A stretch of DNA of 33,402 nt from Tyzzerella sp. UBA1042 (GTDB lineage Bacteria; Bacillota; Clostridia; Lachnospirales; Anaerotignaceae). The translations under genes and the position numbers were made by a program. Each line of letters starts with the position of its first letter. The stretch's first letter is position 1. The stretch is taken from NCBI GenBank assembly GCA_002316675.1, contig DCDZ01000057.1, forward strand, positions 36,876 through 70,277. The letters run 5' to 3'. Positions 15,407 to 24,427 of the stretch are shown in pieces. The notes beneath the pieces were generated by a model that was not told the DNA's origin, searched no databases, and worked only from the letters and a program-made list of their open reading frames with translations.

Positions 15407-15867
15407 ATGGGTCTTAACGATATAAATAGTTTATCTCATTCAGCGTGGAATTGCAAATACCACATAGTATTTGCGCCTAAGTATAGGAGAAAGATCTTTT
15501 ATTATGAAAAAAGAGAAGCGATAGGGAAAATTTTGAGGACGCTATGTGATTGGAAGGGGGTAAAGATAATAAAAGCAGAAGTATGCCCAGATCATATACT
15601 ATGCTATTAGAAATACCGCCGAAGATTGCAATATCAAGTTTTATGGGGTATCTAAAAGGAAAAAGCAGTACAATGATGTATGAGCAATTTGGGGAGTTGA
15701 AATATAAATATAGAAATCGAGAGTTTTGGTGTAAAGGTTATTATGTGGATACTGCGGGAAAGAATGCAGAAAGAATAGCAGAGTATATATCCAATCAACT
15801 AAAAGAGGATGAATTAGGAGAGCAATTATGTATTCCAGAAACCAGCCCTTTTAAGGGCCGCAAGTAA
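15407..15867 (+). pseudogene. tnpA: IS200-type transposase TnpA, frameshifted within the HUH motif
   Basis: The restored product is about 153 residues. It begins SLSHSAWNCKYHIVFAPKYR, the N-terminal signature of IS200 TnpA, and ends ...FWCKGYYVDTAGKNAERIAEYI, with the catalytic Tyr region near residues 120-130. The first frame runs to a stop at 15608-15610 (CPDHILCY). The rest continues one frame over (MLLEIPPKIAISSFMGYLKG). Inserting one A in ATACTATG near 15597-15602 restores PDHIHMLLEIPP, the metal-binding His-hydrophobic-His motif. The lesion therefore removes the second catalytic His and everything after it. Tyrosine and stem-loop recognition parts are otherwise intact, so the inactivation looks recent, or it is a base-calling slip. 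Confidence 0.88.
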
Positions 15868-16194
15868 CAATATGCAGTTGGCAGGCTCATATTATGTGTT
15901 TACACATCCGCAAGAAACAGAGGGCTATGCCCGCATAGGAAAAACCACGCGTTTGACGCGTGGATGTTTACTTTGTATTTTGAAAAGTTGTATTTGTGTT
16001 TTATCAGCAAGGATTATACATAGATTTGAAAAAGGGTTGGATGCAAAGAAGAGGAAGGGCAGTTTGGGAAGCTACAAATATAACCTAAAGATGGAAAATA
16101 TTTTAAATTAAAAGAAAATTAAGAAATTATAACAGACATCTTAGAATTTTGCTTCTATAATAAAATACGATGAAAAAACCGAGGAGGCAATTAT
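15868..16194. other. Gap covering the IS200 right end and the efflux operon leader
   Basis: Of these 327 bases, the first 100 belong to the IS200 right end. The remainder holds short broken frames. A -10-like TATAAT lies at 16156-16161, with CAGACA 17 bases upstream (16133-16138), and could start the efflux operon. GAGGAGG follows before ATG 16195. Confidence 0.45.
15945..15963. repeat. IS200 right-end hairpin
   Basis: CCACGCG-TTTGA-CGCGTGG repeats the left-end stem with a single loop difference. Confidence 0.8.
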
Positions 16195-17376
16195 ATGGCT
16201 TTATCAAAGAAAAAAAAGATATTATTCGTCATTGCCGGCTTAATCGTTGTTGCGGTTGGGGCGAAGGCTGCTTTGGGCGGCGGAAAGGGACCGGAGGGGA
16301 TGGCAGTCAGCACCTCTTTGGTAGAAAAACAAAATATTGATGAGGTTCTAAAATTAAAAGCAGTCTTAGAGGGGACGGAAAGCACAGAGGTTGTGTCTAA
16401 GCTGCATTATGAAGTAAAGGAATTATTAGTCAAGGAGGGAGACAAGGTAAAAAAGGGACAGCTTTTGGCTGTTTTAGACAGCTCTGACTTGGTGGAGCAG
16501 ATCAGCCTGCTGAAAGGCGACCAAGCGTTGCTGGAAACACAGCAGAAAGAGCTGTTGGAAGAGAGACAGGTTGAATATGATAAGGCCAAAAAAGCCTATG
16601 AGGATGCCAAGGCTTTATTTGCAATCAATGCCGCAAGTAAAAGTGAGGTAGATGATGCAAAAAGAGCCTTAGATACTATACACGCAGACAACGATACGGC
16701 TGTTTTATCAGAATCTGAAAAGCAGACCCTTGAGAACATGAAACGCAAGGTGAAAATTGAGGCGGAAACCTTAGAGGATTGCAAAATTATCAGTATGATT
16801 GACGGTACCGTGACCCGGGTAAACACAAAGGTAGGTAGATTTGCCGATGACACAGAGGAGGATAAGCCGATGTTTGTCATAGAAAATATTGAGGCACTGC
16901 AAATGAAGGTATTGGTCAATGAAACGGATATTGCAAAGGTTGCCGTTGGCCAAAAGGTAGACATTACTGCGGATATTTTAAATGGGGATATTGTTGCGGG
17001 TGTTGTATCACGCATTTCACCCACGGGAGAAAGCAAGGACAGTACTTCTACGGAAAGAGTCATTCCTGTTTACATAGAAGTGGTTGGCAAAAATGAAAAG
17101 CTGATTGCAGGCATTACTGCCAAGGCAACCATTCATATTGCAAAAGCGGAGCAGGTGCTGGCCGTGCCTTATGAGGCAGTCAGTGAGTTAGAGGATGGCT
17201 CCACGGTTGTTTATGTTGTAAAGGAAGATAATACCATTCAGATTGTACCTATATCTATCGGATTGGAAACGGACCTCTTGGTTGAGATTCAGGGAAGTGC
17301 GTTAACAGAGGGACAACAGGTTGTTTTGAATCCCAGCCTTGCTTTGACGGAGGGCTCCACCGTCATTCCTCAGTAG
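16195..17376 (+). CDS. Efflux adaptor subunit (HlyD/MacA/YknX family)
   Basis: The 393-residue product has a basic N-terminus and one membrane anchor (ILFVIAGLIVVAVGAKAAL, about 9-27). A lipoyl-like half-motif (EVKELLVKEGDKVKKGQLLAVLDSSDL) comes next, then a coiled-coil hairpin at about 100-180 rich in E/K/A. The second lipoyl half follows (DGTVTRVNTKVGRF), and beta-barrel/membrane-proximal domains close the protein (IAKVAVGQKVDITADIL, AVPYEAVSELEDG). In Gram-positives such adaptors (YknX) work with a MacB-type ABC pair, encoded next with gaps of 10 bases and then an overlap. The substrate is unknown; toxins, peptides or antibiotics are typical for the family. The start is set by GAGGAGGCAATTAT. 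Confidence 0.87.
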   Translation: MALSKKKKILFVIAGLIVVAVGAKAALGGGKGPEGMAVSTSLVEKQNIDEVLKLKAVLEGTESTEVVSKLHYEVKELLVKEGDKVKKGQLLAVLDSSDLVEQISLLKGDQALLETQQKELLEERQVEYDKAKKAYEDAKALFAINAASKSEVDDAKRALDTIHADNDTAVLSESEKQTLENMKRKVKIEAETLEDCKIISMIDGTVTRVNTKVGRFADDTEEDKPMFVIENIEALQMKVLVNETDIAKVAVGQKVDITADILNGDIVAGVVSRISPTGESKDSTSTERVIPVYIEVVGKNEKLIAGITAKATIHIAKAEQVLAVPYEAVSELEDGSTVVYVVKEDNTIQIVPISIGLETDLLVEIQGSALTEGQQVVLNPSLALTEGSTVIPQ

Positions 17377-17386
17377 GAGGTGCGGT

Positions 17387-18082
17387 ATGAAGGAAGTTAT
17401 TAAAATAGAAGGTCTCAATAAAATTTACGACACAGGCGCCATTCAGGTGCACGCCTTGCGGGATGTTTCCCTTTTCATTGGGGAAGGAGAATATGTGGCA
17501 ATTATGGGCCAATCCGGCTCGGGAAAATCAACCTTAATGAATATTTTGGGGTGTATGGATCGAAATTTTCAAGGGAGTTATTTGTTGGATGGCATCCCCA
17601 TTGTTGATCAGGGGGAAAATGATCTTTCTAGAATCAGAAACAAAAAAATCGGCTTTGTTTTTCAGGCTTTCCAGTTAATTCCCCGTACTTCTGCGTTGAA
17701 AAATGTGGAAATCCCTATGATTTATGGAGGGATGAAGGCGGAAGAGCGGAAGAGTAAGGCCACGGACTTGCTGGAAAAGGTGGGACTTGGTGAAAGAGTG
17801 CATCATATGCCCAATGAACTTTCGGGCGGGCAAAAACAAAGGGTTGCCATTGCCAGAGCCCTTGCCAATGACCCTGCGCTGATACTGGCAGACGAGCCTA
17901 CAGGGAATCTGGATACCCATTCTTCCCATGAGATTATGGATTTTTTTACGAAGCTGAATGAGGAGGGGGCAACGGTGGTGGTTGTTACCCATGAAGAGGA
18001 TATTGCCCAATGCACGAAGCGAATTATCCGCTTTCAAGACGGGCAGGTTATCAGCGATGAAAAGGTGGTGAAAGAGGGATGA
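17387..18082 (+). CDS. ABC transporter ATP-binding protein (MacB/YknY/LolD type)
   Basis: The 231-residue ATPase has all nucleotide-binding motifs: Walker A GQSGSGKST (41-49), Q-loop VFQAFQL (91-97), signature LSGGQKQR (145-152), Walker B ALILADEPTGNLD (164-176), and switch His in VVVVTHEEDIA. LNEEGATVVVVTHE and DEPTGNLD are typical of the LolD/MacB exporter clade. It starts ten bases after the adaptor stop behind TAGGAGGTGCGGT, and its stop overlaps the permease start by four bases. This marks a translationally coupled operon in which it powers the permease. Confidence 0.93.
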   Translation: MKEVIKIEGLNKIYDTGAIQVHALRDVSLFIGEGEYVAIMGQSGSGKSTLMNILGCMDRNFQGSYLLDGIPIVDQGENDLSRIRNKKIGFVFQAFQLIPRTSALKNVEIPMIYGGMKAEERKSKATDLLEKVGLGERVHHMPNELSGGQKQRVAIARALANDPALILADEPTGNLDTHSSHEIMDFFTKLNEEGATVVVVTHEEDIAQCTKRIIRFQDGQVISDEKVVKEG

Positions 18083-19284
18083 TATTTGAAAATATCAAGT
18101 TGGCAATGTTTTCTATTCGTGCCAACAAAATGCGTTCCTTTTTAACCATGCTTGGTATGATTATTGGCATTAGCTCGGTTATCGCCATTGTATCCTTGGG
18201 GGACACCATGCGCAGCGTTGTAGCCCAGGAGTATGAAAATTTTGGTTCCGGTTTGGCTTATGCATACATTATGGCACCGGACGATGTTTATACAGAAAAT
18301 GAATTGTTTACAAAGGAGGATGCCGCACAGCTGAAGGAAGCCATGGACGAGGCAGTCACCTATGTCGGCTTTAGCAGCTCATCAAGAACGGATGTAAAGG
18401 CAGGGCGGAAAACAGAAACCATTAGTTTGAATGGTTTGGCTGAAAATCCTACGGCCATGGAGAATCCCCAGATTATATACGGACGGATGCTGAAGGATAA
18501 GGATATTATTGAAAAGAAGAACTTTGTAGTGCTGGACAGCACAACGGCCCTCAATCTTTTTGGTCAGGAGGATGCCGTAGGCAAGACGGTCAAAGCCATG
18601 GTGAATCAGCAAACGGAAGATTTATTGGTGATTGGTATATTTCAAAATACAGATTCTGCTTTGAAGAAAATGATGAGCGGAGGGTCTTTTGCGAAGGCAT
18701 ATGTACCGGAAAGCATCATGATCAATGAAAATTCCCAGCAATGGGCATTGTATTTCTGTATGGCTGAGGATCAGGACATGACACAGCTGCAAAGCAGAAT
18801 TCAATCTTATATCGCCAGAATGAAAAATCAGGCGGTGGAGAATGTGAAGTGCTATTCTGCCAAAGAAGAAATGGGCACCATAGACACAATGCTCGGTTCC
18901 CTTTCGGCGGTAGTGGGCGCCATCGCCGCTATATCCTTAGTGGTTGGCGGGATTGGCATTATGAATATTATGCTGGTTTCCGTTACGGAGAGAACCAGAG
19001 AGATTGGGATCAGAAAGGCGCTGGGGGCAAGAACCGGGGACATTATGATTCAATTTTTAATTGAAGCGGCGGCCATTTCTGCTGCGGGCGGCGTGATTGG
19101 TACCATTTTGGGTATCTCCCTTGTGGGCCTTGGCGGTATGCTTGTCGGGGTAGGCGTTGTTGTAAAACCAACCGTCGTAGTGGTGGCGGTGGCTTTTTCC
19201 GCCATGGTGGGCCTTGGCTTTGGACTATATCCTGCCAAAAAGGCGGCGAAAAAAGACCCTGTTGAGGCGTTACGATATGAATAA
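18079..19284 (+). CDS. ABC transporter permease (MacB/YknZ type, FtsX domain)
   Basis: The 401-residue protein has a first membrane helix near residues 20-42 preceded by FSIRANKMRSFLTMLGMIIGI, the MacB-type signature. A large extracytoplasmic MacB-periplasmic-core domain spans about 45-270, and three further helices cover about 276-300, 323-355 and 358-385, with the FtsX-domain motif RTREIGIRKALGAR between them. It pairs with the upstream ATPase and adaptor as a YknXYZ/MacAB-like mechanotransmission exporter. The ATG overlaps the ATPase stop (ATGA). A terminator follows the gene, closing a three-gene operon. Confidence 0.92.
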   Translation: MIFENIKLAMFSIRANKMRSFLTMLGMIIGISSVIAIVSLGDTMRSVVAQEYENFGSGLAYAYIMAPDDVYTENELFTKEDAAQLKEAMDEAVTYVGFSSSSRTDVKAGRKTETISLNGLAENPTAMENPQIIYGRMLKDKDIIEKKNFVVLDSTTALNLFGQEDAVGKTVKAMVNQQTEDLLVIGIFQNTDSALKKMMSGGSFAKAYVPESIMINENSQQWALYFCMAEDQDMTQLQSRIQSYIARMKNQAVENVKCYSAKEEMGTIDTMLGSLSAVVGAIAAISLVVGGIGIMNIMLVSVTERTREIGIRKALGARTGDIMIQFLIEAAAISAAGGVIGTILGISLVGLGGMLVGVGVVVKPTVVVVAVAFSAMVGLGFGLYPAKKAAKKDPVEALRYE

Positions 19285-19624
19285 AAAGATGGAAAACAGT
19301 GTGCGGAGGGTGCACTGTTTTTTGTTTGCGGGCAAAAAAAGAAAACGTATGGGCATGAAAGAGGTTTCGAGGGAATCATAAGGAGGCAGCTTGGGGCAGT
19401 GAAAAAAAGATTTTATAAAATAAACACCAATACTTTATGTGAATGTGATAAAGTAAAGAGAAAGCAATTTGCTTCAAGGCATAAATATGAGAGAAGGCCA
19501 TACTTTACATCCGGTTGGGACGAATCTGTCTTGACGGGACGAGTTTTTATTTACTCTTTTTTGTGCAAGAAAAATATGATATAATAGAACAAAATTTCCA
19601 GAGAAAAAGCGTAGGAGGTGCGAA
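19285..19624 (+). other. Gap between the efflux operon and dnaE
   Basis: These 340 bases hold the efflux operon terminator and a dnaE leader with a TATAAT at 19580-19585, 40 bases before the start codon; its -35 is not clear. An open frame at 19399-19584 lacks family resemblance and looks non-coding. Confidence 0.45.
19293..19323 (+). terminator. Terminator of the efflux operon
   Basis: AAAACAGTG pairs with CACTGTTTT, ending in a T6 run, nine bases after the permease stop. Confidence 0.8.
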
Positions 19625-22600
19625 ATGGAGTTTATGGAAAATACAGATCAAACAAAACCCTTTGTACACCTGCACGTGCATACAGAATATAGCTTATTGG
19701 ACGGTTCCGCCAAAATTAAGGAACTGGTTCAAAGGACGAAGGAATTGGGAATGGACAGCATCGCCATAACAGATCATGGGGCGATGTATGGTGCGGTGGA
19801 ATTTTACAAGGCGGCGTTGGCGGCGGATATTAAGCCCATCATAGGCTGTGAGGTTTATGTGGCGCCGGAATCTCGCCTCAAAAGAGAAGGAAAAAATGGC
19901 GGAAGCTATCACCTTGTGCTTTTGGCGGAAAACAACGAAGGATACCAGAATTTAATTAAGCTGGTATCCTATGGATTTATTGACGGGTTTTATTACAAGC
20001 CCCGGGTGGATAAGGAGCTTCTGCGGAAGTACCATAAGGGAATCGTTGCTTCCAGTGCTTGTTTGGCCGGGGAGGTTGCCAGAAATATAGTAAACGTCTC
20101 CTATGAAAAAGCCAAAGAAACGGCATTGGAATATGCGGATATTTTTGGTGAAGGAAATTTCTTTTTGGAATTGCAGGATCACGGTATGCGTGAGCAAAAG
20201 CAGGTAAACATGGCTTTGATTCGCATGAGTGAGGAAACAGGAATTCCTTTGATTGCCACAAACGACAGTCATTATATTTATAAAGAGGATGCGGAGCCCC
20301 ACGACATTCTGCTATGCATTCAAACGGGGAAAACGGTTTTGGATGAAGACAGGATGCGTTATGAAGGGAGGCAATTTTATTTAAAAAGCCCTGAGGAAAT
20401 GTATGATTTATTTTCCTATGCACCGGAAGCATTGGAAAATACGGCGAAAATTGCACAGCGATGCAATGTTTCTTTTGTTTTCCATGAATTAAAGCTGCCG
20501 GAGTTTGATGTTCCGGCGGGAAAAACCGCTAAGGAATACTTGCGGGAGATTTGTGCAGCAGGATTTTTGAAAAAGTATCCTGAAGGAAAAGCGGTGTGGA
20601 AGGAACGGCTGGAATACGAACTGACTACCATTGAAAATATGGGATATGTGGATTATTTTCTGATTGTTTGGGATTTTATTAAATATGCCAAAGACAATGG
20701 TATTATTGTGGGGCCCGGCCGTGGATCGGCGGCGGGGAGCATGATTTCCTACTGTTTGGATATTACCACCATTGACCCATTGAAATATGACTTGATTTTT
20801 GAGCGGTTTTTAAATCCGGAGCGGGTGAGTATGCCGGATATTGATATTGATTTTTGTTATGAGCGCCGTCAAGAGGTCATAGACTACGTGGTTCGCAAAT
20901 ATGGCGAGGATCACGTTGCCCAGATCATTACCTTTGGAACCATGGCGGCCCGAGCGGCAATTAAGGACGTAGGCCGGGCTCTGGCAATGCCTTATGCCGA
21001 GGTTGACCGTATTTCCAAGATGATTCCCACAGAATTGGGGATTACCATTCAAAAGGCTCTGACCATGAATCCGGATTTGCGCAAAGCTTATGACGGGGAG
21101 GAAGATACCCATCGGTTGATAGATACCTCCCTGCGGCTGGAAGGGCTACCGAGACACGCCTCTACCCATGCGGCGGGGGTTGTGATTTGCAAGGAGCCTG
21201 TTATGGAATATGTGCCATTGAGCGCAAATGAAGGCCAGATTAACACCCAGTACACCATGACCCTTTTGGAGGAGCTGGGCATTTTAAAGATGGACTTTTT
21301 GGGACTGCGAACATTAACGGTCATCCAAAATGCGGTGCAGGAGGTTGCCCGTATTCACAGAAAGCAAATTGATATTGATCAGGTTCCAGAGGATGATCCT
21401 GCGGTTTATCAGCTGATTTGCCAAGGAAAAACAGAGGGTGTATTTCAGCTGGAGAGTGCGGGGATGAAGCAGTTTATGCGAGAGCTTCAGCCGAAACGCC
21501 TGGAGGATTTGATTGCCGGGATTTCCTTATACAGACCGGGCCCCATGGATTTTATTCCGAAATATATCAAAGGGAAAAATAGTGGGGGAAATATTCAATA
21601 TACCCATAAAAGCCTGGAACCGATTTTGAAAAATACCTACGGATGTATTGTGTATCAGGAGCAGGTAATGCAGATTGTGCGGGATTTGGCGGGCTATAGC
21701 TTGGGCCGAAGCGACCTGGTACGCCGTGCCATGAGTAAGAAAAAAGCCTCGGTGATGGCGGAAGAAAGAAAGAACTTTGTCTATGGTGTGGGGGACGAGG
21801 TTCCCGGTTGTGTGAAAAACGGTATTCCTGCCGAAATTGCCGAAAAAATATTTGACGAAATGACGGATTTTGCAAAGTATGCTTTTAACAAGAGCCATGC
21901 CGCTTGCTACGCCGTGGTGGGGTATCAAACGGCTTGGCTGAAAACCCATTATCCTGTGGAGTTTATGGCCGCTTTAATGACAAGTGTTATGGATAACGCA
22001 GCAAAGGTTTCCGGATATATTGAGGAGTGCAAAAAAATGGGCATTGCGCTATTGCCTCCAGATTTGAATGAAGGGTTTGGAAAATTTTCAGTTTCCTCGG
22101 GCAAAATACGCTTTGGACTTGCGGCGATTAAAAATGTTGGCCGGGGCGTTGTGAATGCTTTGGTTGCCGAGCGTGAAAAAAATGGAATGTTTCAATGCTT
22201 GACGGATTTTTGCAACCGTATGGAAGCGGGAGATATCAACAAGCGGTGTATTGAGAGCATGATCAAGGCCGGCGCCATGGACTCTCTGGGCGGTTCCAGA
22301 AGCCAATACATGGCGGTTTATAAAAGTATTTTGGATGGAATCGGTCAGGCAAGAAAGAATAATATTGAAGGACAATTAAATTTATTTGAACTGGATGGGG
22401 GAGAGGAAAGCTTTCAGATGAAGGATGATTTGCCCAAGGTGGAAGAATTTATTCCCCGGGATAAGCTGGCAATGGAAAAAGAGGTGTTGGGGATTTATGT
22501 GAGCGGACACCCTTTGGCGGAATACGAAGACAGGCTAAGGACCAGGATCAGCCATAGCAGCATTGATTTTCTGGTGGTTGAGGAAGGCGAGGAGCGTCAG

Positions 22601-23149
22601 CAGATTGCAGAAGGTACTAAGGTGATTGTGGGCGGTATGATTGCAGGGGTTTCTGTGAAATATACAAGAAACAATGATAAGATGGCCTTCTTAAGCTTGG
22701 AGGACTTTCAAGGAATGACAGAAATTATTGTTTTTCCTAAGGTTTATCAGGCGGCAAGTGAAATTCTGAGGGAAGAGGCTGTCATTCTTGTGAAAGGCCG
22801 GGCCAACGTATCTGCAGAGGGTGAGGCCAAGGTGATTGCATCTGAAATTCAAAGTTTATCCTTGACAGAAGAGCCGGAAGCATTTACACCGAAAATGCGG
22901 AAGCCTGCATTCGTTGAAAATGCGGCCGCATTATGGTTAAAAATCGGGAAAGAGCGGGAGATTCCCATTCCCCAGATTACGGCGATTTTAACCAAATACC
23001 ATGGAACTATGCCGGTAATCATTTATCAAGAGAAAACAAGGGAAAGAATGAAGGCAACAAAAGAGTTTTGGGTTGATGGTTCCTTTGATTTAGTGGAAGA
23101 GCTGAGGCTTTTATTGGGTGAAAAAAATGTTGTGACGAAAAACGGTTAG
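19625..23149 (+). CDS. dnaE: DNA polymerase III alpha subunit
   Basis: The 1174-residue product is a DnaE-type replicative polymerase. It has an N-terminal PHP domain with FVHLHVHTEYSLLDG (about 13-27) and AITDHGAMYG, the polymerase core with GPGRGSAAGS near 362-371, and the catalytic Asp motif MPDIDIDFCYERR near 402-414. A helix-hairpin-helix region has IRFGLAAIKNVG (about 826-837), and a C-terminal OB fold includes VIVGGMIAGVSVKYTRNNDKMAF near 1000-1020. The length and order fit bacterial DnaE1. AGGAGGTGCGAA fixes the start; MENTD at 19634 is an alternative. mtrB follows after 12 bases, so they are likely cotranscribed. Confidence 0.97.
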   Translation: MEFMENTDQTKPFVHLHVHTEYSLLDGSAKIKELVQRTKELGMDSIAITDHGAMYGAVEFYKAALAADIKPIIGCEVYVAPESRLKREGKNGGSYHLVLLAENNEGYQNLIKLVSYGFIDGFYYKPRVDKELLRKYHKGIVASSACLAGEVARNIVNVSYEKAKETALEYADIFGEGNFFLELQDHGMREQKQVNMALIRMSEETGIPLIATNDSHYIYKEDAEPHDILLCIQTGKTVLDEDRMRYEGRQFYLKSPEEMYDLFSYAPEALENTAKIAQRCNVSFVFHELKLPEFDVPAGKTAKEYLREICAAGFLKKYPEGKAVWKERLEYELTTIENMGYVDYFLIVWDFIKYAKDNGIIVGPGRGSAAGSMISYCLDITTIDPLKYDLIFERFLNPERVSMPDIDIDFCYERRQEVIDYVVRKYGEDHVAQIITFGTMAARAAIKDVGRALAMPYAEVDRISKMIPTELGITIQKALTMNPDLRKAYDGEEDTHRLIDTSLRLEGLPRHASTHAAGVVICKEPVMEYVPLSANEGQINTQYTMTLLEELGILKMDFLGLRTLTVIQNAVQEVARIHRKQIDIDQVPEDDPAVYQLICQGKTEGVFQLESAGMKQFMRELQPKRLEDLIAGISLYRPGPMDFIPKYIKGKNSGGNIQYTHKSLEPILKNTYGCIVYQEQVMQIVRDLAGYSLGRSDLVRRAMSKKKASVMAEERKNFVYGVGDEVPGCVKNGIPAEIAEKIFDEMTDFAKYAFNKSHAACYAVVGYQTAWLKTHYPVEFMAALMTSVMDNAAKVSGYIEECKKMGIALLPPDLNEGFGKFSVSSGKIRFGLAAIKNVGRGVVNALVAEREKNGMFQCLTDFCNRMEAGDINKRCIESMIKAGAMDSLGGSRSQYMAVYKSILDGIGQARKNNIEGQLNLFELDGGEESFQMKDDLPKVEEFIPRDKLAMEKEVLGIYVSGHPLAEYEDRLRTRISHSSIDFLVVEEGEERQQIAEGTKVIVGGMIAGVSVKYTRNNDKMAFLSLEDFQGMTEIIVFPKVYQAASEILREEAVILVKGRANVSAEGEAKVIASEIQSLSLTEEPEAFTPKMRKPAFVENAAALWLKIGKEREIPIPQITAILTKYHGTMPVIIYQEKTRERMKATKEFWVDGSFDLVEELRLLLGEKNVVTKNG

Positions 23150-23161
23150 GAGGGCATCTGT

Positions 23162-23404
23162 ATGGAGGAAAAAAGCATAGAAAACACGCCGTATATTTGT
23201 GTAAAGGCCTTGGAAAAGGGTGTAAGCATCATTGGAGTTACCCGGGGAGAGGTAACAAAAATTCACCATACAGAAAAGCTTGATCAGGGTGAGGTTTTAA
23301 TCGCCCAATTTACCAGCAATACTTCGGCCATCAAAATAAGAGGTGAAGCGGAAATTTATACACAATTTGGTGTCATTCATACGGAAAAAACAGAAAAGGA
23401 ATAG
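23162..23404 (+). CDS. mtrB: trp RNA-binding attenuation protein (TRAP)
   Basis: The 80-residue product aligns by eye along its length with Bacillus MtrB: VKALEKGVSIIGVTRGEVTK, IHHTEKLDQGEVLIAQFTS, NTSAIKIRGEA. The three RNA-contacting residues (Lys37, Lys56, Arg58 in Bacillus) are present as K39, K58 and R60. Tryptophan-pocket residues corresponding to Thr25, Thr30, Gln47 and Thr49 are conserved as T27, T32, Q49 and T51. TRAP forms an 11-mer ring that, with tryptophan bound, wraps (G/U)AG repeats in trp leader RNA. It sits between dnaE and pfkA, far from any trp gene in the window and without mtrA or an anti-TRAP gene. GGAGGGCATCTGT precedes the start. Confidence 0.88.
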   Translation: MEEKSIENTPYICVKALEKGVSIIGVTRGEVTKIHHTEKLDQGEVLIAQFTSNTSAIKIRGEAEIYTQFGVIHTEKTEKE

Positions 23405-23426
23405 CCTTTGGGCAGGAGGAATGTTT

Positions 23427-24407
23427 ATGGATGTGAAAAAGATTCGCAAAATCGGTGTACTTACCAGCGGCGGCGATGCGCCGGGCATGAATGCCGCCAT
23501 TCGTGCAGTGGTAAGAACGGCTGTTTTTCATGAAATTCAGGCCATTGGGATCAGAAAGGGATATAACGGTTTGCTGAATGGTGAAATTAAGGAAATGTAC
23601 AGCAAGGATGTATCCAATGTGATGAATTTGGGCGGTACCATTTTGCATACGGCCCGTTGCCCCGAAATGATGACAGAGGAAGGCTTAAACAAGGCGGCGG
23701 CCATTTATAAAATATTGGGGTTGGATGCGTTGGTTGTGATTGGCGGGGACGGCTCCTACAGAGGTATGGCAGAGTTGGCGAAGCTTGGGGTAAACTGCAT
23801 TGGCATTCCTGCCACCATAGATTTGGATATGAGCGGCACGGAGTATTCCATTGGGTTTGATACTGCTGTGAATACGGGGATGGATGCGCTGAATAAGCTA
23901 AGAGACACCTCCAGCTCCCACGAGCGTTGTTCCGTGGTTGAGGTCATGGGCCGGGATGCCGGATATATCGCAGTATGGTGCGGTATGGTCGGCGGCGCCG
24001 AGGACGTTATGTTTCCGGAGGCCAAAGGGGTGATTGACAGCCAGAAGGTGATTCAGCAGATTTTAGAAAACAGAAGCATTGGCAAGAGGCATAATCTGAT
24101 TGTGGTTGCCGAAGGCGTGGGCGGCACACAGAAGCTTGCCAAGGATATTCAGGATATTACAGGAATACAGACAAGGGCCACCATTCTGGGGCATTTACAA
24201 AGGGGAGGAAGCCCTACAGCCATTGACCGTATGCACGCTTCCATGATGGGCTATCATGCTGTAAGAGCCGTTATAGAGGGGAAAAAGAACCAAGTTGTCT
24301 GCTTTAACAAAGGGAGATATGAGGTGATTGATCTGGTTGAATCCTTGGGGATGGAGAAAACCTTGGATCAAGAAATTTACAAGGTGATTAAAATTCTTGC
24401 CATTTAA
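23427..24407 (+). CDS. pfkA: 6-phosphofructokinase
   Basis: The 326-residue enzyme phosphorylates fructose-6-phosphate, the committed step of glycolysis. Motifs are IGVLTSGGDAPGMNAAIRAVV (9-29), the ATP-type IGGDGSYRG (105-113), the catalytic loop PATIDLD (128-134), MGRDAGYIAVWCG, and LGHLQRGGSP. GGDGS indicates ATP, not pyrophosphate, as donor. The catalytic loop reads TIDLD where classic PfkA has TIDND, and Ala replaces the Gly before it. Start 23427 is chosen over ATG 23421 because GGAGG then lies seven bases away. It follows mtrB by 22 bases and is followed by pyk, as in many Firmicutes. Confidence 0.95.
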   Translation: MDVKKIRKIGVLTSGGDAPGMNAAIRAVVRTAVFHEIQAIGIRKGYNGLLNGEIKEMYSKDVSNVMNLGGTILHTARCPEMMTEEGLNKAAAIYKILGLDALVVIGGDGSYRGMAELAKLGVNCIGIPATIDLDMSGTEYSIGFDTAVNTGMDALNKLRDTSSSHERCSVVEVMGRDAGYIAVWCGMVGGAEDVMFPEAKGVIDSQKVIQQILENRSIGKRHNLIVVAEGVGGTQKLAKDIQDITGIQTRATILGHLQRGGSPTAIDRMHASMMGYHAVRAVIEGKKNQVVCFNKGRYEVIDLVESLGMEKTLDQEIYKVIKILAI

Positions 24408-24427
24408 TAAAAAGGTTTCCGCACAAG

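Larger units (their letters stand above)
15281..15967 (+). mobile_element. IS200-type (IS200/IS605 family) insertion sequence
   Basis: A degenerate IS200-like unit of about 690 bp lies directly behind the PFOR terminator. Its ends carry near-identical subterminal hairpins (CCACGCGTTAGACGCGTGG and CCACGCGTTTGACGCGTGG) in place of terminal inverted repeats, as is usual for this single-strand-transposing family. It encodes only TnpA, with no TnpB, and has the internal inverted repeat that hides the transposase ribosome binding site. The exact outer cleavage points cannot be fixed from one copy. Confidence 0.85.

Noticed and set aside
15550..15867. Second frame of tnpA as a separate gene or a programmed frameshift
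   Set aside because: There is no slippery sequence or pause structure, and IS200 TnpA is normally one frame; a simple one-base loss explains it.
19399..19584. Small basic protein upstream of dnaE
   Set aside because: It has no ribosome binding site or homology, and the region holds the dnaE leader.
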